37,730 nt of DNA from Nostoc punctiforme NIES-2108 (GCA_003326195.1 LXQE01000189.1:18391-56120); one strand, 5' to 3'; positions 16,257-26,452 are shown, numbered from the stretch's first letter. Notes: generated by a model not told the origin, from the sequence alone. Made by a program: numbers and translations.

Positions 16257-18551
16257 ATGAAGTTTAAAGATTTTTTTCGTGTTGAGAATATAGAAGCGGA
16301 AGCTACATTTCTTCTAACAGAAAGAAATTCATCTTTGCTATGCAACCGCCTATTTCAACTGTTAGTTCCTTTGATTGATGGACATCACACGGTTGAGGAA
16401 ATTGTAGAGGAAATTCGACCACATCTATTAACCGAATCAACATCTGAGAATGAGGAAATCATCGCCCTTGCCAATGTTCATTATGCTTTGATGCAGTTAA
16501 AACAGAAGGGTTATCTTGTCGAAAGCGACAATACCTTGCCATCAGACTTGACAATCTTCTGCGAACATTTGAGTATTGACCCAAAGGAAGCTCATCGCCG
16601 ATTGCAAGCTACAAAAGTGGCAGTGAAATCTGTTGGTTCTAATATTCCGATTTCTCAATTCAAAGCTGCCCTAGAATCGCTGCACATCCAACTAGCTGAA
16701 AATGCAGACATAGAGATTGTCTTAACAGATGATTATTTACAAAATGATCTGTATGCATACAATCAAAAAGCTCTGGACTCATCGCGCTCTTGGATGCTAG
16801 TTAAACCTGTGGGAACAATTGTTTGGATAGGGCCTATATTCCAACCAGGCAAAACAGGCTGTTGGCAGTGCCTAGCGCAGCGCTTACGAGGCAACAGACC
16901 TGTCGAAGAATTTATTCAACGACGAAAGAATATTTTAACCCCTCTCATACCTCCGCTTGCTTCTTTGCCTGCCACATTACAAACAGCCTTAAGTATGGCA
17001 GCCACAGAAGTTTTTAAATGGATCGTCCGAGGAGAAAATAAGCGACTGGAAGGGATATTAGTAACCCACGACACTCTTTCTCTAGAAACGCAGAACCACA
17101 TTTTGGTTAAGCGACCTCAATGTCCAGACTGTGGCGAAAAAGGGGTCGGATGGTTGAATGGCAAACCCATGCCTGTTATTTTAGGTCATCGGAAAAAATC
17201 TTTTTTAGCAGGTGGAGGACATCGCCTGTTTTCTCCAGAAGAAACGCTCAAAAAGTATCAACACCACATTAGTCCGATTACAGGAGTTGTTCGAGAACTC
17301 TTGAAGGTAGATCGAAATTCAACTGGTTTAACTCATACTTATTTAGCGAAACATCATTTCGCTACCGTGTTTGACGATCTAGATGCCTTACGTCAATACA
17401 CTATAGGTAGAAGTGGAGGGACAGCACAGACTGACCAGCAAGCTAGATGTAGCAGCTTTTGTGAAGCGATTGAGAGATATTCTGGAGTTTTTCAAGGAGA
17501 CGAAATCAGACGAAAAGGCAGTTATCAGCAAATGGAGAGCAAAGCCATTCACCCCAATGCTTGTATGAACTTCAGCCAAGCACAATACCAAAATCGTCAT
17601 GAGTGGAATGCTACCTATTCTAGTTTTTTGGATGGCTTTCAAAAGGTTCCAGAACCTTTTGATGAGGGAAGAGAAATTGAGTGGACTCCTATTTGGTCTC
17701 TGACGCTCCAAAAATTTAAGTATCTACCAACCGCTTATTGCTACTATGGCTACCCCACCCCCTCCAAGCCCGATTGTTGGGCTGACTCCAATGGTTGCGC
17801 GGCTGGCAATACGATTGAAGAAGCGATCGTGCATGGTTTTATGGAATTGGTGGAGCGGGATTGCGTTGCCTTATGGTGGTATAACCGCCTTCAGAAACCG
17901 AGAGTAGATTTGGACAGTTTCAATGAGCCTTATTTTCAAGCTTTGAAGGATTACTACCAAACGATTCATCGAGATTTTTGGATTCTAGATATTACCAGCG
18001 ATTTGAATATTCCTGCTTTTGCTGCCATATCTAGAAGAACGGATCGACAGGCAGAAGATATTATCTTTGACTTCGGTGCTCATTTTGACCCTAAGACTGC
18101 TATCTATAGAGCCTTAAATGGTTTGAACAAAATACTTCATGCTGTTTTAGCTGCTAATCCTGATGGAAGTACTCGTTACACTCCATTTGTTTCTCAGATG
18201 ACCATCAATTGGTGGAAAACAGCAACGCTCGAAAATCAGCCTTATCTAATTCCTAATGAAAGTGTTCCTTCAAAAGGTTACTCTGATTATCCGCAATTTT
18301 GGAGCGATGATTTACTGGAAGATGTCATAACTTGTCAGCAGATTGTTGAACAAAACGGTATGGAACTGTTGGTATTAGATCAAACCCGTCTCGACATTGG
18401 CTTGAAAGTTGTAAAGGTTGTTGTTCCTGGATTGCGTCACTTTTGGAAGCGCTTGGGAGCGGGACGACTTTATGAAGTTCCAGTAAAATTAGACTGGTTA
18501 AAAGAACCACTCCAGGAGCATAAACTCAATCCATTTACAATGTGGATGTAA
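16257..18551 (+). CDS. Fused E1-like/YcaO TOMM cyclodehydratase
   Basis: 764 residues. The first 85 form a winged-helix RiPP recognition-like element (LIDGHHTVEEIVEEIRPHL). An E1-like C-protein domain to about 320 has two CxxC pairs for structural zinc (Cys202/Cys205 in CWQC, Cys289/Cys292 in CPDC). A YcaO D-protein domain follows (about 385-764), with ATP-binding marks SSFCEAIERYSG and SNGCAAGNTIEEAI...ELVERD near 511-535. Such fusions activate backbone amides with ATP so that Cys/Ser/Thr side chains cyclise to azolines. The C-terminus reads NPFTMWM; the PxPxP tail of many azoline-forming YcaO enzymes is not visible. It is 69 bp after the leader-like gene, and no flavin dehydrogenase is nearby. 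Confidence 0.93.
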   Translation: MKFKDFFRVENIEAEATFLLTERNSSLLCNRLFQLLVPLIDGHHTVEEIVEEIRPHLLTESTSENEEIIALANVHYALMQLKQKGYLVESDNTLPSDLTIFCEHLSIDPKEAHRRLQATKVAVKSVGSNIPISQFKAALESLHIQLAENADIEIVLTDDYLQNDLYAYNQKALDSSRSWMLVKPVGTIVWIGPIFQPGKTGCWQCLAQRLRGNRPVEEFIQRRKNILTPLIPPLASLPATLQTALSMAATEVFKWIVRGENKRLEGILVTHDTLSLETQNHILVKRPQCPDCGEKGVGWLNGKPMPVILGHRKKSFLAGGGHRLFSPEETLKKYQHHISPITGVVRELLKVDRNSTGLTHTYLAKHHFATVFDDLDALRQYTIGRSGGTAQTDQQARCSSFCEAIERYSGVFQGDEIRRKGSYQQMESKAIHPNACMNFSQAQYQNRHEWNATYSSFLDGFQKVPEPFDEGREIEWTPIWSLTLQKFKYLPTAYCYYGYPTPSKPDCWADSNGCAAGNTIEEAIVHGFMELVERDCVALWWYNRLQKPRVDLDSFNEPYFQALKDYYQTIHRDFWILDITSDLNIPAFAAISRRTDRQAEDIIFDFGAHFDPKTAIYRALNGLNKILHAVLAANPDGSTRYTPFVSQMTINWWKTATLENQPYLIPNESVPSKGYSDYPQFWSDDLLEDVITCQQIVEQNGMELLVLDQTRLDIGLKVVKVVVPGLRHFWKRLGAGRLYEVPVKLDWLKEPLQEHKLNPFTMWM

Positions 18552-18588
18552 AATTTCTCCAATCCCTGCTCTCAACCTCCGATCACCC

Positions 18589-19671
18589 ATGCTCGACCAA
18601 TATCGCATTATTGATGCCGATGCCCACGTAATTGAACCACCCAATATGTGGGGAAAGTATCTAGAACCTGCATTTAGACACTTTGCGCCTTCTTCAGATC
18701 TGACTGTCGCAGGTGAATCACTTCTGCATAAATACTCCGATCGCCTCCGTCTCGAAGGAGCAAAACAAATTACCCAAGCTTATCCCGTGTCTTGGCAAAA
18801 TGGCTTTGACGCAGAGTCCCACGTGCGGGCAATGCAGCACATGGGGGTTGACATTTCTTTCATCTATCCGACCTACTTCTCTTGGATTTGTGCTGTAGAC
18901 ACTATGTCCCCTCAACTTGTAGGTGCATTCGTCCGTGCATATAATCGTTGGCTACAAGAATTTTGCAGCTATAATCCCAAAACTCTTCGAGGTGTAGGAG
19001 TTGTAAACCTGCATGAACCTGAAGAAATGGTTTCGGAATTGCAGCAAATCGTTGCTTTTGGTTGGAAAGCGGTCTTTTTGCGCCCGAATCCTGTCAAGGG
19101 GCGATTACTTAGCAATTCTGCCTATGAATCATTTTGGTTCAAGTGTGAGGAATTGGGAATTGCCGTCAGCCTCCATGAAGGAACACACTGTCGCCTGCCT
19201 TCGACTGGAGCGGATCGTTTCAACACTCGCTTTGCGCTACACGCTTGTTCTCATCCAATGGAACAAATGATGGCTTTGTTAGCATTGATCGAAGGCGGAG
19301 TTCTAGAACGTCATCCTAACCTCAGAATTGGGCTGCTGGAGGCTGGTTGCAGCTGGCTTCCATACTGGCTATGGAGGCTTGATCGCGAGTACGAAGATCT
19401 TCACTGGGAAGTTGCAGGCAACGTAAAAATGAAGCCGTCCGAATACGTCCGTCGCCAGTGTTTTATTGCGATTGAGCCGTCTGAACCTTGTCTAGCTCAG
19501 ATTGTCGAGTTTATTGGCTCGGAGAATTTAATTTTTGGCTCTGACTACCCTCATATGGATCACAAGCCAGATGTAGTCGCACAAATGCTAGCTCTTGAAA
19601 AGCAACTCTCCAAAAACACTGTGCAGAAGATCCTCTGGGACAATCCCGCTCGTTTCTACGGATTGGAGTAG
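18589..19671 (+). CDS. Amidohydrolase (Amidohydro_2, ACMSD-like)
   Basis: 360 residues with a TIM-barrel metal-dependent hydrolase pattern. Metal-binding candidates are IIDADAHV (Asp9, Asp11, His13), HEGTH near 195, HPMEQM near 224 and Asp319 in FGSDYPHMD; the end NPARFYGL is typical of the family. The ACMSD-like group hydrolyses or decarboxylates small molecules using one metal. It follows the YcaO gene by 37 bp on the same strand. An amidohydrolase (BotAH) acts beside YcaO enzymes in bottromycin synthesis, which is precedent, not proof, for a tailoring or peptide-trimming role here. Codon use and strand fit the operon. Confidence 0.88.
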   Translation: MLDQYRIIDADAHVIEPPNMWGKYLEPAFRHFAPSSDLTVAGESLLHKYSDRLRLEGAKQITQAYPVSWQNGFDAESHVRAMQHMGVDISFIYPTYFSWICAVDTMSPQLVGAFVRAYNRWLQEFCSYNPKTLRGVGVVNLHEPEEMVSELQQIVAFGWKAVFLRPNPVKGRLLSNSAYESFWFKCEELGIAVSLHEGTHCRLPSTGADRFNTRFALHACSHPMEQMMALLALIEGGVLERHPNLRIGLLEAGCSWLPYWLWRLDREYEDLHWEVAGNVKMKPSEYVRRQCFIAIEPSEPCLAQIVEFIGSENLIFGSDYPHMDHKPDVVAQMLALEKQLSKNTVQKILWDNPARFYGLE

Positions 19672-19872
19672 ACAGTGTATTATTTTTTATCCTCGAAAAC
19701 AATTGCTGAGAAAACGATTGTCCAGAGAACTAAACTTTATAATATACCATTATTAGAAGCGTATAAACTGGGGTAACACTGTTAACATCTTTTAGTTAAT
19801 CAGCAGAATCTTCTGAGTGAATTGCGCTCGAGCAAATGATAAGCAGAGTGTTGCTTTAGAGAAATCTTAGTG

Positions 19873-22800
19873 ATGAACGCTATTGCCGATTACCAAATTA
19901 TCTCTAAGATTTACGAAAGTGCCAATTCATTGGTCTATCGAGCTGTCGCTAACTTCAGCAATAGACCTGTTATTCTCAAAGTTCTCAAAGAAGATTACCC
20001 GACCCCTTCAGAGTTGACTCGATACAAACAGGAGTACGAAATTACCTGTAATTTAGAAATCGATGGAGCGATCAAAGCCTATAATCTATTGCCCTATGGA
20101 AGCACGCTTGCAATAGTTCTAGAGGATTTTGGGGGTATATCCTTAGACATTCTGATGGAATTTAAAAAGTTTGCGCTCTCAGAATTTCTCCTTATTGCCA
20201 TTCAGATTGCTCAGACGCTTAGTGAAATTCATGCGACTAATGTTATTCATAAAGATATCAATCTTTCTAATATCGTTTATAATCCACAAACTGGACAACT
20301 CAGAATTATTGATTTCGGTATCTCGACCACTTTTACCCGTGAAAATCCGACGATTAAAAATCCAAGTGTTCTGGAAGGAACGTTAGCCTATATGTCGCCA
20401 GAACAAACTGGCAGAATGAATAGGATACTTGATTACAGGACTGATTTTTACTCTCTCGGTGTAACTTTCTACAAAATACTCACTCACAGGCTACCGTTTG
20501 AAACCAATGATGCTCTAGAATTAGTTCACTGTCACATTGCTAAACAACCCGTTTTTCCTCACAAAGTTAATTCAGAAATTCCGCAAGCTGTTTCTAATAT
20601 TGTCATGAAGTTGTTAGCAAAAATGGCTGAGGAGCGATATCAGAGTGCGTTGCGGATAAAAGCAGATTTAGAAGAATGTTTAAAACAGCTACAGCAGATT
20701 GGAGAGATTTCAGAGTTTCCGCTAGCTCGTGACGACATTCCCGATCAATTAAAAATTTCGCAAACACTTTACGGTCGAGAAACTGAAATAGAATCTTTAT
20801 GCTCAGCATTTAAACGTGTTGCCGAATGTGAACCACAGCATAAGCACGTCGAAATGACGCTGGTTAGCGGTTACTCTGGCATTGGCAAATCTGCCCTAAT
20901 TCAGGAACTTTATAAACCCATTACCCAGCAGCACGGTTACTTCATTTCTGGAAAATTTGACCAGTTCCAACGAAATATTCCTTATTTTGCTGTTATCTCT
21001 GCATTTAAAGTTCTAGTAAGACAACTGCTCACTGAAAGTGAAGCTCAGATGGTTCAGTGGCGTGAAAATCTTCTCGCCGCTTTCGATGGTAATGGTCAAG
21101 TGATAATCGATCTCATTCCGGAAATGGAACAGATTATTGGTTCTCAACCTCCAGTGCAACGACTGGAACCAACTGAGGCACAAAATCGCTTCAATGCAGT
21201 ATTTCTACAGTTTATTAGAGTCCTTTGTCAACCATCTCACCCCCTAGTTATCTTTATAGACGACCTGCAATGGGCTGACTCTGCCAGCCTAAAGCTAATT
21301 GAGCTGATGATCGCCAAAAATAATACGGGGTATATGCTTTTGCTTGGTGCATATCGTGACAATGAAGTAAGTCCCAATCACCTTACAATGATAACGATCA
21401 ATCGCTTGAGGGAGCAAGGAGCGATAATCAACAGCATCGTTCTGAACCCCTTGAAGATCGACGAGATTATTCAGCTGCTTGTAGACACCCTCTACTGCGA
21501 TCGAGAAACCGTCACTTCTCTAGCAGAATTGGTCTTTAAGAAGACTTCAGGAAATCCTTTTTTCATCAATGAATTTCTCAAAACAATTTACCACGAAAAT
21601 CTTCTAACTTTTGATCGACTGCAAAAGCGCTGGCAGTGGAATATTACTCAGATTGAAGCGCTGGGTATCACGGAAAATGTAGTGGATTTAATGGTTGGGA
21701 AGTTTAGAAAACTTCCTGAAACGACTCAGAAAGCACTGCGCCTAGCTGCTTGTATTGGGAACAGTTTTGACCTCAGTACACTCTCAATTATCTACGAAAA
21801 ATCGGCTCCCGAAACCTTTAGATATCTCTTGCCAGCAATTCAATCAGGAGCGATTCAACCCATTTCTGCACTGGAAACAACTTTAGAAGCTCCGATCGAG
21901 TCTGCATTATTGATCCAAGATTACAAGTTTCTGCATGACCGGGTACAACAGGCTGCTTATGCACTGATCGATGACGAGCAAAAAAAAGCTGTTCACCTCC
22001 AGATTGGCAGGCTTTTATTTACCAATATTAATGAAGAAATACGTGAAGAAAAAATCTTTAACTTGATAGATCATCTTAATGAAGGACGAGCATTAATTGA
22101 GAGCGAAGATGAAAAAATAGTGCTAGCAGAATTAAATTTACAAGCTGGCATAAAAGCAAAGGAAGCGATGGCTTATAGTGCATCCATAAATTACTTAGTT
22201 CTAGCTGAAAATGAATTTCCAGGAGATATCTGGAAAGAAAACTATGAGATGTCTCTCAACCTTTATAAAGAACTGACAGAGGTTGAGTATCTCAACGGAA
22301 ATATCGAACGATCCCAGTTCCTGATCGAGATGGCACTCAGACAAGCAAAATCACCTCTTGATCGTACAGAATTCTATTACTTACAGATTATGCAATATAC
22401 TCTGTTAGGAAAAATAATCGAGGCAATTAATTTGGGTCAAACAGCACTTAGAGCGCTGGGAATTGATTTACCTACAGAGAGCTTAGAAGCAGCATTTGAA
22501 GCTGAGCTTGCAGAATATCAACAGAATTTGGGCAGACAGGAAGTTAGCTTATTATATAACTGCCCAGAAATGGTAATCCCAGAGAAAAGGGCTGCCTTTA
22601 AAATATTACATCGTATCCTACCAGCAGTTTGGATTTTCAATCCAGTCCTAATGTATATCGTTGGGACTAAATTGGTCAATCTAAATATCAAATATGGTCA
22701 TATGGAAAAATCTCCGGTAGGTTATGCCTGCTTCGGAGTGATCAATACTCACGCGCTGCACAACTATCACTTGGCTTACCAATATGGCTGTCTCAGCGTC

Positions 22801-25800
22801 AAACTAGCTGATAAATATAACGATTTAAGTTCAAAAATTGGAACGCATCAACTTCACGCCTGTATGATAATGCCTTGGGTAAAGCATATTAAGCTCTCTG
22901 AGAGAGTTAATCTTGAAGGGATCGACGCGGGACTTCAAAGTGGCGATCTGCAATCTACTGGATATAGTTTAACTTATAACTTGTACAATTTTATTTATCA
23001 AGGTAAAAATTTAGATATTCTTCTAAAGGAAGTTGAACGTAGTTTACTGTTCAGTCAAGAAAGTCAGAATCAATGGGCAGTCAATTGTATATTAAGTGCT
23101 AAAATTATTATTCAAAATTTAGTGGGTCTTACTCAAAATAAATCTTGTTTTGATATTGAAGAGATAAAGGAAGCCCAATTTTTAGAAAATTGCCAAAAAG
23201 ATAAGACCCTTGCAGCAATCTGCTTTTATTACATCTTTAAAGCTGAGGTTCTCTATCTATATAGTCAGCCGATTGAGTTAAGCCTTTTAGAGCAAGCAGG
23301 CAAATGGTTTGACTACATTCCAGGTACTATCTCAATTGCCAAACATAATTTTTATTACTCACTAACGCTAATTGCTCTCCACCATCAAGTTTCATTAGAG
23401 GAACAAGAAAGATACTGGCAGCAACTTGAGGCGAATCAACAGCGTATGAAAGAGTGGGCAGATAACTGTCCTGAAAATTTTCTGCATAAATATCTTTTAG
23501 TAGCCGCAGAAATGACTCGCATCTCTGGTCAGTGGTATCAAGCAATGGATTTATATGACCAAGCCATTGAGTCTGCTAGAGAAAATGAGTTTATCCAAAA
23601 CGAAGCTCTGGCTAATGAACTTGCAGCAAAGTTTTGGTTGGAACGAGGAAAAGAGGATTTCGCCCAACTTTACATGAGAAAAGCTTGCCAAGGCTACCAG
23701 ATTTGGGGGGCAAAGCGTAAAGTCGAGTTTCTAGAGGCAACATACCCTCAGTGGCTTTCTTCAAGTTCATCGGCAAGAAACCCCATAACAAGAACGACCG
23801 CATCGGCAACAACTTCTAATCATTTGCTTGAGACACTCGATCTGACAACCGTTATGAAGGCATCGCAGGCGATCTCAGGCCAGCTCGTGTTGGAGAACCT
23901 GATTGGAAAGTTGATGCAAATTGCCATCGAGAATGCTGGCGCTCAAAAAGGGCTTTTGATTCTTGAAAAGGAAGGTAATTGGGTTATCGAAGCTGAAGGA
24001 ATCATGGATTCCGATGATGTGCATATATTGCAATCAATTCCAATCGACTCAGTAGATGTTGACCGCCAAATTCCTCTTTTGTCAATCTCTATTATCAACT
24101 ATGTCGCACGCATTCAGGAAAGTTTAGTCTTAAATGATGCTGCCCATGAGGGACAATTTATTCGCGATCCATATATTGTCGCCACTCAACCTAAATCCGT
24201 TCTTTGCACACCCTTACTCAATCAAGGTAAGCTTAACGGTATCTTATATCTGGAAAACAATCTGACTACTGGTGCTTTTACACCCGATCGCCTAGAAATT
24301 CTAAAACTCCTATCTTCTCAAGCCGCAATTTCTCTTCAAAATGCTCAACTTTATGTTGCACTACATGAGAACGAGAAAAAATTAACTCAATTTTTAGAAG
24401 CTATGCCCATAGGTGTCTTTGCACTTAATGCTAAGGGCGAACCCTACTATGCAAATCAGGCTGCCCAGCAAATCCTTGGCAAAGGGATTGTAACTGGAGC
24501 CACAACCGATTTCTTGAGTGAAATCTATCAGACTTATTTAGCAGGGACAGAGCAATTATACCCAACTCAACAACAACCCATTATACGAGCCTTAAATGGC
24601 GAAAGTACAACTACGGATGATATAGAGATTCACCAAGTTGATAAAACAATTCCTTTAGAAGTATCAGCCACCCCTGTTTTCGATGAGAAGGGCAAAATTG
24701 TCTATGCGATCGCTGCCTTTCAAGATATCACCCAACGCAAACAAGGCGAAGCCGATCGGGTTCAGTTGACCCAAGAACTAGCCTTTAAAAATCTTGCCCT
24801 AGAACAAGCTAAAGATGAGCTAGAAAGGTATAGTCGGACTTTGGAACAAAAAGTCTTAGAGCGCACCCAAGAACTCTTACAAACCCTAGAAATTCTCAAA
24901 GCCACCCAAGCGGAACTGCTTTTTGAAAATGAGCTACTCAGAAGTACCGAACAATCCGCCACCTTTGACTATCAAGTTGGTGGAAGCTTGTCTATGGATG
25001 CTCCCACCTATGTAGTGCGCTCCGCAGATCGTTACCTCTACAAAGCCTTGAAACGTAGGGAGTTTTGCTACGTCCTCAATCCCCGGCAAATGGGCAAGTC
25101 CAGCCTCATGGTACGCATGATCGATCACCTCCAGCACGAGGGGGTTTGTTGTGTGGCGATTGATATGACCCGCATTGGCGGTGAAAACGTTACCCCTAAC
25201 CAATGGTATAAAGGAGTAGCCTTCGAGCTAAGGCGACGTTTTGATTTACAAGGAAAGGTAAACCTAAAAACTTGGTGGCAAGAGCGAGAAGATCTTTCTC
25301 CAGTTCAGCGGTTAAGTGAATTTATCGAAGAAGTGTTACTAGTTGAAGTCGGCGTAGAAGATGGCACTCCCTCAAAACAATTGGTCATTTTTATCGATGA
25401 AATTGATAGCCTCCTGGGCTTAAATTTCCCAGTCAATGACTTTTTTACCCTGATTCGTTCCTGCTATAACCAGCGCAGTTTCAATCCCGAGTATCGGCGT
25501 TTGAGTTTTGCTCTCTTTGGTGTTGCCATTCATTCTGATTTTATTTCCGACATCCAGATAACCCCGTTTAACATTGGTCAGTCAATTCAACTCGAAGGCT
25601 TTAAAGAGCATGAAGCTCAACCGTTGCTTGAAGGATTGGCAAAGAAAGTGAGCAATCCGCAAACGGTATTGAAAGAAATATTAGCCTGGACTAGTGGCCA
25701 GCCTTTTTTGACTCAAAAGCTCTGCAAGCTCATCCGCAATAGTTCTTCGCCCATTCTCCCCAATGGTGAAGCGGAGTGGATTGAGAACTTGGTGCGGACG

Positions 25801-26076
25801 AATGTAATAGAGAATTGGGAATCACAAGATGAACCAGAGCATTTGAAAACCATCCGCGATCGCATCCTCAAGAGTAAAAAATCTGTTCAGCTACTAGAAA
25901 TCTACCGACAAATGTTGGATCAGCGAGAAGTTGTTGCCGTTGACAGTCCACAGGAAAGAGAATTGCTCTTGTCAGGATTAGTGGTCAAGCAACAGGGTTA
26001 TCTCAGAGTCAATAACCGTATCTATGAATCGATCTTTGATAGATGTTGGGTCAGGGCAAACGCATCTAAATATTGA
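19873..26076 (+). CDS. Giant Ser/Thr kinase-AAA-GAF-PAS-AAA-like fusion
   Basis: About 2,067 residues from ATG 19873 (a GTG one codon earlier is possible). Order of domains: Ser/Thr kinase (about 8-275; catalytic VIHKDINLSN near 125, IDFGIS near 147); AAA_16 ATPase (Walker A GYSGIGKSAL near 332, Walker B LVIFIDDLQWAD near 460); a long TPR-like helical region (about 650-1290); GAF (about 1320-1490); PAS (about 1505-1620); a coiled coil (about 1630-1695); and an AAA_35-like ATPase (Walker A NPRQMGKSSL near 1736, Walker B LVIFIDEIDSLLG). Cyanobacterial kinases of this plan usually end in a histidine kinase; this one ends in the same ATPase type as the operon's first gene. Kinase/cyclase fusions accompany Burkholderia TOMM loci, so the neighbourhood is meaningful. 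The target is unknown. Confidence 0.9.
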   Translation: MNAIADYQIISKIYESANSLVYRAVANFSNRPVILKVLKEDYPTPSELTRYKQEYEITCNLEIDGAIKAYNLLPYGSTLAIVLEDFGGISLDILMEFKKFALSEFLLIAIQIAQTLSEIHATNVIHKDINLSNIVYNPQTGQLRIIDFGISTTFTRENPTIKNPSVLEGTLAYMSPEQTGRMNRILDYRTDFYSLGVTFYKILTHRLPFETNDALELVHCHIAKQPVFPHKVNSEIPQAVSNIVMKLLAKMAEERYQSALRIKADLEECLKQLQQIGEISEFPLARDDIPDQLKISQTLYGRETEIESLCSAFKRVAECEPQHKHVEMTLVSGYSGIGKSALIQELYKPITQQHGYFISGKFDQFQRNIPYFAVISAFKVLVRQLLTESEAQMVQWRENLLAAFDGNGQVIIDLIPEMEQIIGSQPPVQRLEPTEAQNRFNAVFLQFIRVLCQPSHPLVIFIDDLQWADSASLKLIELMIAKNNTGYMLLLGAYRDNEVSPNHLTMITINRLREQGAIINSIVLNPLKIDEIIQLLVDTLYCDRETVTSLAELVFKKTSGNPFFINEFLKTIYHENLLTFDRLQKRWQWNITQIEALGITENVVDLMVGKFRKLPETTQKALRLAACIGNSFDLSTLSIIYEKSAPETFRYLLPAIQSGAIQPISALETTLEAPIESALLIQDYKFLHDRVQQAAYALIDDEQKKAVHLQIGRLLFTNINEEIREEKIFNLIDHLNEGRALIESEDEKIVLAELNLQAGIKAKEAMAYSASINYLVLAENEFPGDIWKENYEMSLNLYKELTEVEYLNGNIERSQFLIEMALRQAKSPLDRTEFYYLQIMQYTLLGKIIEAINLGQTALRALGIDLPTESLEAAFEAELAEYQQNLGRQEVSLLYNCPEMVIPEKRAAFKILHRILPAVWIFNPVLMYIVGTKLVNLNIKYGHMEKSPVGYACFGVINTHALHNYHLAYQYGCLSVKLADKYNDLSSKIGTHQLHACMIMPWVKHIKLSERVNLEGIDAGLQSGDLQSTGYSLTYNLYNFIYQGKNLDILLKEVERSLLFSQESQNQWAVNCILSAKIIIQNLVGLTQNKSCFDIEEIKEAQFLENCQKDKTLAAICFYYIFKAEVLYLYSQPIELSLLEQAGKWFDYIPGTISIAKHNFYYSLTLIALHHQVSLEEQERYWQQLEANQQRMKEWADNCPENFLHKYLLVAAEMTRISGQWYQAMDLYDQAIESARENEFIQNEALANELAAKFWLERGKEDFAQLYMRKACQGYQIWGAKRKVEFLEATYPQWLSSSSSARNPITRTTASATTSNHLLETLDLTTVMKASQAISGQLVLENLIGKLMQIAIENAGAQKGLLILEKEGNWVIEAEGIMDSDDVHILQSIPIDSVDVDRQIPLLSISIINYVARIQESLVLNDAAHEGQFIRDPYIVATQPKSVLCTPLLNQGKLNGILYLENNLTTGAFTPDRLEILKLLSSQAAISLQNAQLYVALHENEKKLTQFLEAMPIGVFALNAKGEPYYANQAAQQILGKGIVTGATTDFLSEIYQTYLAGTEQLYPTQQQPIIRALNGESTTTDDIEIHQVDKTIPLEVSATPVFDEKGKIVYAIAAFQDITQRKQGEADRVQLTQELAFKNLALEQAKDELERYSRTLEQKVLERTQELLQTLEILKATQAELLFENELLRSTEQSATFDYQVGGSLSMDAPTYVVRSADRYLYKALKRREFCYVLNPRQMGKSSLMVRMIDHLQHEGVCCVAIDMTRIGGENVTPNQWYKGVAFELRRRFDLQGKVNLKTWWQEREDLSPVQRLSEFIEEVLLVEVGVEDGTPSKQLVIFIDEIDSLLGLNFPVNDFFTLIRSCYNQRSFNPEYRRLSFALFGVAIHSDFISDIQITPFNIGQSIQLEGFKEHEAQPLLEGLAKKVSNPQTVLKEILAWTSGQPFLTQKLCKLIRNSSSPILPNGEAEWIENLVRTNVIENWESQDEPEHLKTIRDRILKSKKSVQLLEIYRQMLDQREVVAVDSPQERELLLSGLVVKQQGYLRVNNRIYESIFDRCWVRANASKY

Positions 26077-26153
26077 CGAGCCTGAATCAGGGGGAAATAC
26101 ACCAAGACTCAAACCACATAAGGCTTTGGTGGAAATTAAATTTCACTCTGTAT

Positions 26154-26172
26154 GGAAATGATAATCATTATG
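26154..26172. promoter_or_regulatory. Fur-box-like operator without an intact target gene
   Basis: GGAAATGATAATCATTATG matches the classical 19-bp Fur consensus at 16 of 19 positions, with the perfect core AATGATAATCATT. No intact gene follows on either strand within 1 kb, so the original target may have been lost to transposon damage. Confidence 0.5.
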
Positions 26173-26185
26173 AGGGGGAAGTTAG

Positions 26186-26204
26186 AGGCAGCCGACGGCT
26201 GCCT
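26186..26204 (+). terminator. Perfect GC-rich hairpin after the kinase gene
   Basis: AGGCAGCCG and CGGCTGCCT form a perfect 9-bp stem around a single A, followed by GAATTTTC. It is 110 bp after the kinase stop and could end the TOMM transcript, although the U-run is short and the loop would open at least one pair. A second partial half-stem lies near 26382. Confidence 0.4.
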
Positions 26205-26219
26205 GAATTTTCACGGGAA

Positions 26220-26286
26220 GTTCTCAAGCCACTAAATAGCGTAGGTTTTTTCACAGTTTGATTCTCAATAGTTTTAGATTAATGAC
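26220..26286 (+). repeat. Dispersed repeat, copy 2
   Basis: Partner of 5274-5340 (about 75% identity over 67 bp, no gaps). It lies just upstream of the ISAs1-like fragment. Confidence 0.5.
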
Positions 26287-26452
26287 TAGGAATCACGAGA
26301 AGATCAGCGGAAAGAAAAACTCAATTTATGTGATCGCTAACCGACCAAAGTGACTTTTACAGATGCCGTGAAAAGTCAGGACGGCTGCCTGTCAAAGAAC
26401 TGGTATTCTCACATTTATCAGAAAGAAGAATTACGTTCTTATTCTCCTGTTT

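Larger units (their letters stand above)
26077..26452. other. Non-coding scrap region after the kinase gene
   Basis: No gene. It contains a Fur-box-like palindrome (26154-26172), a perfect GC-rich hairpin (26186-26204), dispersed repeat copy 2 (26220-26286) and a second partial GACGGCTGCCTG block near 26382. It ends at an ISAs1-like transposase start. Confidence 0.5.

Noticed and set aside
18552..18588. Search for a follower peptide or small precursor ORF between the YcaO and amidohydrolase genes
   Set aside because: Only 37 bp, no start with ribosome site.
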